The notes beneath the pieces were generated by a model. That model searched no databases. It was not told the origin of the DNA and worked only from the letters and a program-made list of their open reading frames with translations. From Clostridia bacterium (GTDB lineage Bacteria; Bacillota; Clostridia; UMGS1810), in the NCBI GenBank assembly GCA_017481205.1, contig JAFUPN010000021.1, positions 1-64,000 of the forward strand: DNA of 64,000 nt, given 5' to 3'. Positions 1 to 7,470 of the stretch are shown here, piece after piece; the first letter of the stretch is position 1, and every line of letters begins with the position of its first letter. The translations under genes and the position numbers were made by a program.

Positions 1-657
1 ATGCTTTGGGATGCTTTGCGAAAAAGAGGATATAAACGAAGTTATACAAGCTTAGTAAGAGTGGTAAACAAATGGATAAAGCCTGAAATAAAGAAAAAAC
101 AAACAAGAAAACCTAAACCGTATCAAAGAGCGGAATATCCGGGACAAAAGGTACAGGTAGATGTTAAGTTTGTACCGTCATATTGTGTAGTTAACGGACA
201 GAAATATTATCAATATACTGCGGTAGATGAGTGTACACGGTGGACTTTCAGAGAAATGTATGATGAGCATAGTACATACAGTTCAACAGATTTTTTAAAG
301 AAAATGATATTAAGCTGTCCGTTTCCGATAAGGGAAATACAGACCGACAACGGAACAGAGTTTACCAGAGCATTGATAAGCGATGACGGCAAGCCTTCAA
401 TGTTTGAAAAAATGCTTGAAGAATGTGGTATAAAGTATCATAGGATACGAGTGGCTACACCAAGGCATAACGGCAAGGTGGAAAGACAACATCGAACTGA
501 CGAAAAGAGATTTTACAAGAAAATGAAAATGTATAATCTTGTTGATGGCAGAAAGCAGCTTGCAAAGTACAATGTTAAATCAAATAATATACCTAAGATA
601 TGCTTAGGTTTTCTCACACCAAATGAGATGCTGAGTAAATATTTAGGTGTGATGTAA
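1..657 (+). CDS. IS transposase, DDE integrase-core (5' end outside window)
   Basis: C-terminal part of an insertion-sequence transposase with an rve-type integrase core. The three acidic catalytic positions are visible: Asp in VDVKFV (about residue 54), Asp in QTDNGTEF (about 117) and Glu in NGKVERQHR (about 162), with 44 residues between the second and third. The tail, ending in TPNEMLSKYL, is like that of IS481/IS3-group transposases. The reading frame is open at the left edge, so the N-terminal HTH region is probably missing because the window starts inside the gene, not because the gene is truncated. No frame damage is seen, so the copy may be active. The exact IS family is not certain. 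Confidence 0.85.
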   Translation: MLWDALRKRGYKRSYTSLVRVVNKWIKPEIKKKQTRKPKPYQRAEYPGQKVQVDVKFVPSYCVVNGQKYYQYTAVDECTRWTFREMYDEHSTYSSTDFLKKMILSCPFPIREIQTDNGTEFTRALISDDGKPSMFEKMLEECGIKYHRIRVATPRHNGKVERQHRTDEKRFYKKMKMYNLVDGRKQLAKYNVKSNNIPKICLGFLTPNEMLSKYLGVM

Positions 658-816
658 GATAACTAAGGGGTTAAGCAAAGGATTGCTTAACGCCCTGTAA
701 ATATTATATCAAAAGACTTGTTGTCAAGGTAAGACTGCAGAGCAGTTCCACCTTGACAAGGGTGATTTGGAGTGTAACTTTTTATTTTTTAAGAAAAGTG
801 TCACCCATCATTGACA
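658..816 (+). mobile_element. Right end of the IS element with two hairpins
   Basis: Non-coding tail of the IS. It holds a perfect 9-bp hairpin (GTTAAGCAA at 670-678 with TTGCTTAAC at 683-691) and a perfect 10-bp hairpin (TTGTCAAGGT at 721-730 with ACCTTGACAA at 750-759). The probable terminal inverted repeat, read inward on the minus strand, is TGTCAATGATGGGTGACAC at about 798-816. This end was inferred from its TG start and its position; the other end lies outside the window, so the boundary is not proven. The pheS -35 box starts only about 38 bp further on. Confidence 0.55.
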
Positions 817-853
817 ATTGTACAGCTGGCAGTGATATTATTGAAAATTTTTG

Positions 854-882
854 TTGACAAATCGCAAAAAAGATAATATAAT
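854..882 (+). promoter_or_regulatory. Promoter of pheST T-box transcript
   Basis: Consensus -35 TTGACA at 854-859 and -10 TATAAT at 877-882, spacer 17 bp. It lies directly before the T-box leader of pheS. Confidence 0.85.
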
Positions 883-889
883 ATATCTG

Positions 890-1140
890 ATTGGCAATGA
901 AAGCGTGTAAGTAGCAATGGGATTTTTCCTCCGAGAGAGGTTCTGTCATCGGCTGTGAGCAGGACTGTGGATACCGGTTGTGAATTTCAGCGTGGGAGCC
1001 TTCTGCGAAAAGTAGTTTTACGTTAAGCAGATGTAACTGCCGCATCAGATGCAGACTTAAAGTGCAGAGATTTTACATTCTCTGAAATAGGGTGGTACCG
1101 CGAGCAATCTCGTCCCTTACGGATGTTGATTGCTCTTTTT
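890..1140 (+). promoter_or_regulatory. T-box leader, phenylalanine specifier, with terminator
   Basis: tRNA-sensing T-box leader of pheST. The T-box sequence AGGGTGGTACCGCG is at 1089-1102. The intrinsic terminator pairs GAGCAATC (1102-1109) with GATTGCTC (1128-1135) and ends in a T-run to about 1140. In the stem I specifier region, TTC (986-988, followed by A) is the best codon candidate and matches tRNA-Phe. Uncharged tRNA-Phe is expected to stabilise the antiterminator and allow transcription into pheS. The specifier choice rests on context and the downstream gene, not on a computed fold. Confidence 0.9.
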
Positions 1141-1172
1141 TTATGTAAGAAAGAGAATACATGGAGGTAAAT

Positions 1173-2207
1173 ATGAAACAGAAAATCGAACAGTTAAGAG
1201 CTCAGATTTCCGCAGAGCTTACTGCCGGACTCAGCCGTGAAGAATTTAAAAAGCTTCGCGAAAAATATTTGAGCAACAAAGCGGGTGAAATACCCAATCT
1301 TATGAAAGAAATGCGCAATGTTCCCAAGGAGGAAAGACCGGAATTCGGCAAGATTATCAATGAATTCAAGGTATGGGCAGAAGGTAGATTTGATGAGATA
1401 GATGCTTCTCTCAAGGCTGCAGAGCTTGCCGGCAAAAATGCCAGCGAAGCGGTGGATATCACCATGCCTGCGGTTAAGAATGACACAGGCTCCTTGCATC
1501 CTACAACTTTGGTAAGACATGAGATTATAAATATATTTGCAAATATGGGATTTGATGTATTTGACGGTCCCGAAATTGAGACAGATTACTACAACTTCAC
1601 CGCACTCAATGTTCCTTCAGACCACCCTGCAAGAGCAGAGCAGGATACTTTCTATATTACAGAGCAGATTCTGCTTCGTACCCAGACCTCTCCCGGTCAG
1701 ATAAGAACCATGGAAGCAAACAAGCCGCCTATCAAGGTTCTCAGCCCCGGCAGAGTATTCCGCTCCGATGATGATGCTACGCACACACCAATGTTTCATC
1801 AGATGGAAGGTCTTGTTGTGGATAAGAATATCTCTGTTTGCGACCTTTACGGTATGCTTGACCTTCTTGCTAAGGAGATTTTCACAGCGGATACAAAGAC
1901 CAGACTCCGCCCATCATACTTCCCCTTTACTGAGCCCAGTGTTGAAGTAGACGTAACCTGCTGCGAATGTGGCGGCAAGGGCTGCCGTCTCTGTAAGGGC
2001 ACAGGCTGGATTGAGGTTCTCGGCGGCGGTATTGTTAACCGCAAGGTGCTTGAAAACTGTAATATCGACCCTGATGTATACTCAGGTCTTGCTTTCGGTA
2101 TCGGTATCGACAGAATAACCATGCTCAAATACGGCATAAACAATATTCATATTCTGTTTGACAATGATATCAGAACACTCAAGCAGTTCAAGCAGCAGAA
2201 CAGATAA
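1173..2207 (+). CDS. pheS: Phenylalanine--tRNA ligase alpha subunit
   Basis: Class II aminoacyl-tRNA synthetase catalytic subunit; with PheT it forms the cytoplasmic alpha2-beta2 enzyme that charges tRNA-Phe. It has the N-terminal coiled-coil arm (about residues 1-90), then the class II core: motif 2 region RVFRSDDDATHTPMFHQMEG (about 197-216) and the motif 3 region with GLAFGIGIDR. The cysteine-rich insert CCECGGKGCRLCKGTGW (about 265-281) is seen in many bacterial PheS proteins. Length is 344 residues. The ATG at 1173 was chosen because TGGAGGT lies just before it; an in-frame ATG at 1161 falls on that ribosome site. Under T-box control and followed by pheT after 18 bp. Confidence 0.97.
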   Translation: MKQKIEQLRAQISAELTAGLSREEFKKLREKYLSNKAGEIPNLMKEMRNVPKEERPEFGKIINEFKVWAEGRFDEIDASLKAAELAGKNASEAVDITMPAVKNDTGSLHPTTLVRHEIINIFANMGFDVFDGPEIETDYYNFTALNVPSDHPARAEQDTFYITEQILLRTQTSPGQIRTMEANKPPIKVLSPGRVFRSDDDATHTPMFHQMEGLVVDKNISVCDLYGMLDLLAKEIFTADTKTRLRPSYFPFTEPSVEVDVTCCECGGKGCRLCKGTGWIEVLGGGIVNRKVLENCNIDPDVYSGLAFGIGIDRITMLKYGINNIHILFDNDIRTLKQFKQQNR

Positions 2208-2225
2208 GAAAGGAAGGAAATAGAA

Positions 2226-4622
2226 ATGTTACTCCCACTCAGTTGGTTAAAAGATTATGTAGATGTAGATGTAACTGTAGAAGAGCTTGAAGAAAGACTG
2301 TTTTCAAGCGGCTTTGAGGTAGAAGAACTCAAGTATCTCGGCGAAGAGATAGACAGAGTTGTTACAGGTAAAATCACCTCTGTTGCAAAGCATGAGGATT
2401 CCGACCACCTGCAGATTTGTAAGCTGGACTGTGGCGAAGCCTACGGCACAGATATCCAGATTGTTACAGGTGCTCAGAATATATTTGAGGGCGCAGTGGT
2501 TCCCGTTGCTCTGGACAATTCACTGCTTCCCGGCGGTGTTAAGATTAAAAAAGGCAAGCTCCGCGGTGTAGAGTCATGCGGTATGCTTTGCTCTGGCGGT
2601 GAGCTGGGTATCACCGATGATTGGTATGAGGGCGCCGATGTAGACGGTATCCTTATCCTTGACGAAAACACTCCCATAGGTGAGGATATCACCAAGATTG
2701 TGGGTCTTGATGACTATATATTTGATATCAGCATCACAGCAAACCGTCCCGACTGTCAGTCAATTCTCGGTATGGCACGTGAGGTTGCGGCAATTCTTGA
2801 TAAGCCTCTCAAGGCTCCCGACATGAGCTATACAGCCATTGATGCTGCCAATGACGACGATATTACCGTAACGGTTACAGCTCCCGACCTTTGCCCCAGA
2901 TACATAGGTCATTATGTAAAGGATGTTGTAATCAAAAAGTCCCCTCAGTGGATGAGAAAGAGACTTGCTCTTGTAGGTCTCAATGCTATAAATACAATTG
3001 TTGATATCACCAACTTTATTCTCATGGAGCTGGGTCAGCCTATGCACGCCTTTGACCTCTCCACCCTTGAGGGTAAGGCTATCAATGTACGCCGTGCAAG
3101 GAACGGTGAAAAAATCACTACTCTTGATGAAAAAGAATTTGAGCTCAACGATACAAATCTGGTTATCTGCGACGCTGTAAAGCCTGTTGCACTTGCCGGT
3201 ATCATGGGTGGCCTTAACAGTGAAATTAAGGATACCACAAAGGATGTTGTGTTTGAGTCGGCAAAGTTTGCCCGTGACAGCATCCGTAAGACCTCAAGAA
3301 GCCTTGGACAGTCCTCATACTCCAGTGCCAAGTTCTGCAAGGGTGTTGATGAATATACCACCGAATGTGCCATCAAGAGAGCACTCCATCTTATCGAAGA
3401 ACTTGATTGCGGTACTGTTTCAAACACACATCGCTGTGAAGCTGCAAAGGAGCTTGCGCCAAAGGTTGTTGAAGCTACCTTTGAAAAAATCAATAAGGTT
3501 CTCGGTATCGAGGTTCCCGGTGATGTTATCCTTGACATACTCCGTCGCCTTGAGTTTGATGTAAAGAAAAACGGCGATGTTCTCACTGTTACAGCGCCGC
3601 TTTACCGCGAGGATGTAGAAGGCTATGAGGACCTTGCCGAAGAGGTTATCCGTATCTATGGCTATGATCATATCAAGCCCCAGCTGCTCAAATTTGCTAC
3701 AGTTACCAACGGCGGGCTCTCAGAAGCACAGCAGTTTGAGCTCAAGCTTAAAAATGCTCTCAGAATGCAGGGTGCATATGAGACCATCAACTATAGCTTC
3801 TATTCAAATGCAGACCTTGATATGCTCCACATCCCCCATGATGCTCCCGAGCGCAATGCAATCAGAATAGAAAATCCCATCAGCGAGAATTATTCCATAA
3901 TGGCGACAACTCTTGCTCCCATTATGCTCAATACTATAGTTAAGAACTATCGCAGCGGCAACGATGCAGGCAGGTTTTATGAGGTTGCAAATGTGTTTAT
4001 AGCAAAGCAGATGCCTCTTACAGAGCTGCCTCATGAGAGAAGAACAATCGGCATCGGTGTATACGGTGATGGTGAGGACTTCTTCAAGGTAAAGGGTATT
4101 ATAGAAGGTATTGCCGATGAATTCAACCTTACCTTCAGCTATCGTAAGAGCACCAGGTCATTCCTGCACCCCGGCATCACTGCAGAGATTCTCTGTGAAG
4201 ATGAGGTTATCGGTTATGTAGGTCAGCTGTCTCACGAAGTGAGCCAAGAGATGTCTCTTGTTAAGAAAGCTTTTATTGCCGAAATCGACTACGAAAAGCT
4301 CTCCGGCTTCTTTAAGCACACCATGCGCTACGCACCTATATCTGAGTTTCCGGATGTTGTCCGCGATTTTGCCTTTGTTTGCGACGAGGCTGTGACCTGC
4401 GGAGAAATAGAGGAATCTATCAGGAAGTCCTGCAAATATGTTACAGTTGTCAAGCTCTTTGACATATTCAGAGGCAAGCAGATAGGAGAGGGTAAAAAGA
4501 GCATGGCATTTAATGTCATAATCTCCCCTCAGGAAAAAGGCTTCTCCGATAAGGAAATAGAAAAATTCACCTCAAAGATTCTCAAAGACCTTGAGTTTAA
4601 GCTGGGAATTTCTCTCAGATAA
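2226..4622 (+). CDS. pheT: Phenylalanine--tRNA ligase beta subunit
   Basis: Non-catalytic editing and tRNA-binding subunit of PheRS, 798 residues, the usual full length. Domains in order: tRNA-binding EMAP-like domain (about 40-150; note GKITSVAKHEDSDHLQIC), B3/B4 editing domain (about 210-390; note QPMHAFD), B5 domain (about 410-480), the synthetase-like core, and a C-terminal ferredoxin-fold anticodon-binding domain (about 705-798, from YAPISEFPDVVRD). Ribosome site AAGGAAGG precedes the ATG. Translated from the same T-box transcript as pheS. Nothing unusual is seen. Confidence 0.97.
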   Translation: MLLPLSWLKDYVDVDVTVEELEERLFSSGFEVEELKYLGEEIDRVVTGKITSVAKHEDSDHLQICKLDCGEAYGTDIQIVTGAQNIFEGAVVPVALDNSLLPGGVKIKKGKLRGVESCGMLCSGGELGITDDWYEGADVDGILILDENTPIGEDITKIVGLDDYIFDISITANRPDCQSILGMAREVAAILDKPLKAPDMSYTAIDAANDDDITVTVTAPDLCPRYIGHYVKDVVIKKSPQWMRKRLALVGLNAINTIVDITNFILMELGQPMHAFDLSTLEGKAINVRRARNGEKITTLDEKEFELNDTNLVICDAVKPVALAGIMGGLNSEIKDTTKDVVFESAKFARDSIRKTSRSLGQSSYSSAKFCKGVDEYTTECAIKRALHLIEELDCGTVSNTHRCEAAKELAPKVVEATFEKINKVLGIEVPGDVILDILRRLEFDVKKNGDVLTVTAPLYREDVEGYEDLAEEVIRIYGYDHIKPQLLKFATVTNGGLSEAQQFELKLKNALRMQGAYETINYSFYSNADLDMLHIPHDAPERNAIRIENPISENYSIMATTLAPIMLNTIVKNYRSGNDAGRFYEVANVFIAKQMPLTELPHERRTIGIGVYGDGEDFFKVKGIIEGIADEFNLTFSYRKSTRSFLHPGITAEILCEDEVIGYVGQLSHEVSQEMSLVKKAFIAEIDYEKLSGFFKHTMRYAPISEFPDVVRDFAFVCDEAVTCGEIEESIRKSCKYVTVVKLFDIFRGKQIGEGKKSMAFNVIISPQEKGFSDKEIEKFTSKILKDLEFKLGISLR

Positions 4623-4630
4623 CAGTTTTT

Positions 4631-4671
4631 TCAAAGCAGATTGATTTTTTTGTCAGTCTGCTTTGACTTTT
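4631..4671 (+). terminator. Terminator of pheST
   Basis: Inverted repeat TCAAAGCAGATTGA (4631-4644) with TCAGTCTGCTTTGA (4653-4666), one mismatch, followed by CTTTTCT. Confidence 0.75.
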
Positions 4672-4693
4672 CTGAATTTGCTCCCTTCAAGCC

Positions 4694-4722
4694 TTGACAA
4701 AAAATTGTTGATTTGTTATTAT
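4694..4722 (+). promoter_or_regulatory. Promoter of GH3-like gene
   Basis: -35 TTGACA at 4694-4699, -10 TATTAT at 4717-4722, spacer 17 bp. It places the transcript start near 4729, downstream of an in-frame ATG at 4713, and so supports translation from 4755. Confidence 0.75.
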
Positions 4723-4754
4723 ATAAGTTGTTAATAAATTACGGAGGCAATACT

Positions 4755-6062
4755 ATGGATAAATATACTGATAATTATTATTCTCAGGAAAGTGAAAATA
4801 CATCAGGCAATTATGAATCAGACAGTGTTGAAATAGAATTAAGAAAAACCATTCAGAGACAGAAAAAAACTATGTTCCGTCTTATGGAGAAGATAAACAG
4901 GCTCAGAATTACATGTGTTGTACTGCTTTTGATTTTGGTTGTAGAATCCTTTCTGTTGTGGGGAAATTCGGGCAATGACACCGTTATTCCCGAAAACACG
5001 GTAAACAATGCAGCAGGCGAGGATAACACGACAATAAATATCCCCGAGGAAAACCAGTCTCCCGAGCAGACTGATACTGCTGCAAGCAAGGTTGATGAAG
5101 CAAAGGTTGAGTCTATCATCACCTCCATGACTTTAGAGCAAAAGGTATATCAGATGATTTTTACCACTCCTGAAAATCTCACCGGCGTACCGGCTGTTAC
5201 CGTGTCCGGAGATACCTCAAAGGCAGCTATAGAAAAATATCCGGTAGGCGGAATTATATATTCTCAGAAAAATATTGAAAACAAACAGCAGGTAACAGAT
5301 ATGCTTGCAAAGCTCCAGACCTTTACAAAAACAGGTCTCTTCCTTGCAATAGAGGAAAACGGCAATGACGCTGTCCTGACAAATCCCGAGGTAGCTTCGT
5401 CCGGTACACAGGCAACCTCCTTTGATTCCACCGATGAAGCGGGTACTGCATATAATGCAATATCTGCAGAGCTTCTTAACCTGGGCTTTAATACCAACCT
5501 TGCACCATATACGGAGGCTTCGTCAAAATCTTCAGAGTATTTAGGCTCTGATGTGCAGACGGTTTCCAATATGGTAAAGACCTCTGTAGAAAGTATGTCA
5601 AGAAGCAATTTGGCTTCAACACTCAAGTATTTTCCGATCTCGGAAAGCACCTCCAAGACAGCTTCCGATATGAAAAACAGCGAATTCCTGCCGTTTAAAG
5701 CGGGTATAGATGCCGGAGCGGATTTTGTAATTGTTTCCGGAAAAGCATCCGGCGAGGGAGAGCCATTCTCCATGTCCGAAACTTATATGAACAAAGCTCT
5801 CAAAACCGACCTTGCCTTTGGTGGAGTGGTTGTGGCAGATGATATCACATCATCAGATATAAGCGATACCTATACTCAGGAGAAAGCCGCTGTTAAGGCG
5901 GTAAATGCCGGGGCAGATATGCTTATTTGCCCGACCGGAGTTGCAAAAACCGTGAATGCAATTCTTGCTGCTGTAGAATCGGGAGAAATTTCTGAAAAGA
6001 CAATTGACGATAGTGTAAAACGTATTATCAGAGTAAAGCTTTTCAGAGGAATTCAAAATTAA
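4755..6062 (+). CDS. Membrane-anchored GH3-like protein with degenerate active site
   Basis: A 435-residue protein. A charged N-terminus with a short coiled coil (about 30-55) is followed by one transmembrane segment (about 56-75), a low-complexity linker (about 80-115) and a domain resembling the GH3 N-terminal barrel (NagZ / beta-N-acetylhexosaminidase type, about 120-430). The strand order is recognisable: PVGGIIYSQKNI, then LAIEEN, then TLKYFPIS (about 290), then GVVVADDI (about 362). In active NagZ-type enzymes these are the EEGG, KHFPGHGD and SDD motifs. Here the KHFPGHG dyad histidine loop is lost and EEGG has become EENGN; only an Asp at the nucleophile site remains. It may bind rather than cut peptidoglycan or glycan. 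Start chosen from GGAGGC and the promoter. Confidence 0.75.
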   Translation: MDKYTDNYYSQESENTSGNYESDSVEIELRKTIQRQKKTMFRLMEKINRLRITCVVLLLILVVESFLLWGNSGNDTVIPENTVNNAAGEDNTTINIPEENQSPEQTDTAASKVDEAKVESIITSMTLEQKVYQMIFTTPENLTGVPAVTVSGDTSKAAIEKYPVGGIIYSQKNIENKQQVTDMLAKLQTFTKTGLFLAIEENGNDAVLTNPEVASSGTQATSFDSTDEAGTAYNAISAELLNLGFNTNLAPYTEASSKSSEYLGSDVQTVSNMVKTSVESMSRSNLASTLKYFPISESTSKTASDMKNSEFLPFKAGIDAGADFVIVSGKASGEGEPFSMSETYMNKALKTDLAFGGVVVADDITSSDISDTYTQEKAAVKAVNAGADMLICPTGVAKTVNAILAAVESGEISEKTIDDSVKRIIRVKLFRGIQN

Positions 6063-6146
6063 ATAATGATTAATTCATAATTTGTGGGGTTCGGCGGTTT
6101 CTGTCGAACTGAAAATACTGTGATTACGTATTAAATCAGTGGTTAC

Positions 6147-6187
6147 TAAAGGCTTGATGTTTCATTTTGAGGCGTCAGGCCTTTTTG
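6147..6187 (+). terminator. Terminator of GH3-like gene
   Basis: Stem AAAGGCTTGA (6148-6157) with TCAGGCCTTT (6175-6184), one mismatch, then a T-rich tail. It lies between convergent genes. Confidence 0.7.
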
Positions 6188-6247
6188 TGTTTGAAAATTT
6201 TCATTCTGTAGGCGAAAAGTGTCACCCAAAAAGGTTACAAAGCTTCG

Positions 6248-6309
6248 GACTGCCACCGTTCCAGAATGGCTCTTTTGTGCGACAATTGAATTGTCTGATA
6301 GTCTGTATA
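6248..6309 (-). repeat. Dispersed intergenic repeat, copy A
   Basis: Read on the minus strand, this stretch matches 46318-46378 closely; the best core is AATTGTC(G/A)CACAAAAGAG followed by a shared ACGGTGGCAGTC. Both copies lie between convergent gene ends. This copy has only one half of the palindrome seen at 46318-46493. Confidence 0.7.
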
Positions 6310-6336
6310 CCTCGATTGCATATGTTTCTTAAAAAT

Positions 6337-7176
6337 TTATCTGAGATTATATTTTTTTCTGTATTGTGACGGAGTAATCCCGTACTTTTTGCAAAAGACC
6401 TTATAAAACCATGATATATTCTCAAATCCGCATTCATAGCATATATCCGTAACCGACAGGTTGCTTGTCATCAGCAGATTTATACTGTGCTCAAGCCTCA
6501 GGTCGTTAACGAGAGCGCATGGGGATGTATCATAGTATTTTTTCAGGCTACGGCACAGGTGTTCACGGCTTTTTGGGCATATTTCGTACAGCCTTTCGGT
6601 ACCCTTGATAAAATTTACCGGGTTTTTCATTTTCTCGTAGGTTAGCTCCAGCCACAGGGGTACTTCGCTTTTAGCTTCCGAGTAGTCAAAAAAGTATTGC
6701 ATAAATATATTCATCAGCAGTGCGCGCATTTTAATTTTTGTTGTTTTCTTATCGGCAATACCGCCCAGCTCAGTCATAGAGAAAAACAGCTTTTCCTTTT
6801 CACGCTCCGACAGTATGACTGTAGGTGGGTACGGTGCGCTGAGCATCTCCTTTGAGGGGAATTTGTCACCCAGATACATAAACATTGCGTCCAGGTTATC
6901 TTTTGTAAAAGACAGATTTACAAAGTCAAAGTAATTTCCATCGGCACTTTTATAGTCATGTACATCGAAGTCACGAATAAACAATAATTGTCCTACACTT
7001 AAGTTTTGCTCTCTGCCGTTTATGATGTGGCATACCTCTCCGCTCATTACCATAAATATCTCGTAGTAGTTGTGATAATGGGGGCGGAAGTACTCTGTAT
7101 CACTGCGTACATAGCGGCACAGACAGCCGCATTCCAAGTCTACATGATTGCTCTTATCAAGCATTTTTATATCCAT
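6337..7176 (-). CDS. AraC-family transcriptional regulator
   Basis: 279-residue regulator with an N-terminal cupin-like sensor domain (about 15-150; RPHYHNYYEIFMVMSG is typical of the AraC sugar-binding fold) and a C-terminal double HTH (about 180-279; the second helix pair reads SVTDICYECGFENISWFYKVFCKKYG). It is transcribed divergently from the GH38 alpha-mannosidase at 7471, so it likely controls that gene in response to a mannose-containing sugar (inference). ATG at 7176 is preferred over TTG at 7182 because AAGGTGA lies at proper distance only from the ATG. Confidence 0.9.
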   Translation of the reverse strand: MDIKMLDKSNHVDLECGCLCRYVRSDTEYFRPHYHNYYEIFMVMSGEVCHIINGREQNLSVGQLLFIRDFDVHDYKSADGNYFDFVNLSFTKDNLDAMFMYLGDKFPSKEMLSAPYPPTVILSEREKEKLFFSMTELGGIADKKTTKIKMRALLMNIFMQYFFDYSEAKSEVPLWLELTYEKMKNPVNFIKGTERLYEICPKSREHLCRSLKKYYDTSPCALVNDLRLEHSINLLMTSNLSVTDICYECGFENISWFYKVFCKKYGITPSQYRKKYNLR

Positions 7177-7260
7177 ATTCAATCACCTTATATCACAATA
7201 CCATAAAAAAATTATCACGTCAATAGTTGATATTAAAATTCAATAAGTTTAATATAAAGG

Positions 7261-7436
7261 TAGCCTTAGCAACCAACACTAAAGACGGTTTTGAAATATA
7301 AATTTTATCTCATACTTCGTTAAAATACTCGGAAATATTTCCATATTCCCTGCGTTTTTGCCTTGTCTGAAATAAAATTTATAATTTTAAAACTCAAAAT
7401 GACCTAAGGCGTCTTCAGTATTGGTTGCTAAGGCTA
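7261..7436. mobile_element. Miniature inverted-repeat element, copy 1 (176 bp)
   Basis: Ends are perfect 16-bp terminal inverted repeats, TAGCCTTAGCAACCAA at the left and its complement at the right, with further near-matches inward (AAGACG). It has no coding capacity. The same element occurs at 35169-35444 with only a handful of differences over the shared 150-170 bp. It sits in the divergent AraC/GH38 promoter region, ending 34 bp before the GH38 start. No longer target duplication is clear. Confidence 0.85.
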
Positions 7437-7470
7437 ACCTATAAACTAAATTAAAGGCGGTGTATTTATA

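Noticed and set aside
4713-4754. Upstream ATG 4713 as start of the GH3-like gene
   Set aside because: It lies within the -10 region and upstream of the expected transcript start; ATG 4755 has a proper ribosome site.
6214-6228. Second IS end at 6214, because GAAAAGTGTCACCCA matches 793-807
   Set aside because: Only 15 bases agree and the flanks differ; no transposase remnant is nearby. A decayed end is possible but not supported.
6139-6437. Short open frames over the intergenic repeat near 6248
   Set aside because: They arise from the repeat and the terminator, have no ribosome site, and equivalent frames at 46318-46493 differ; no coding support.
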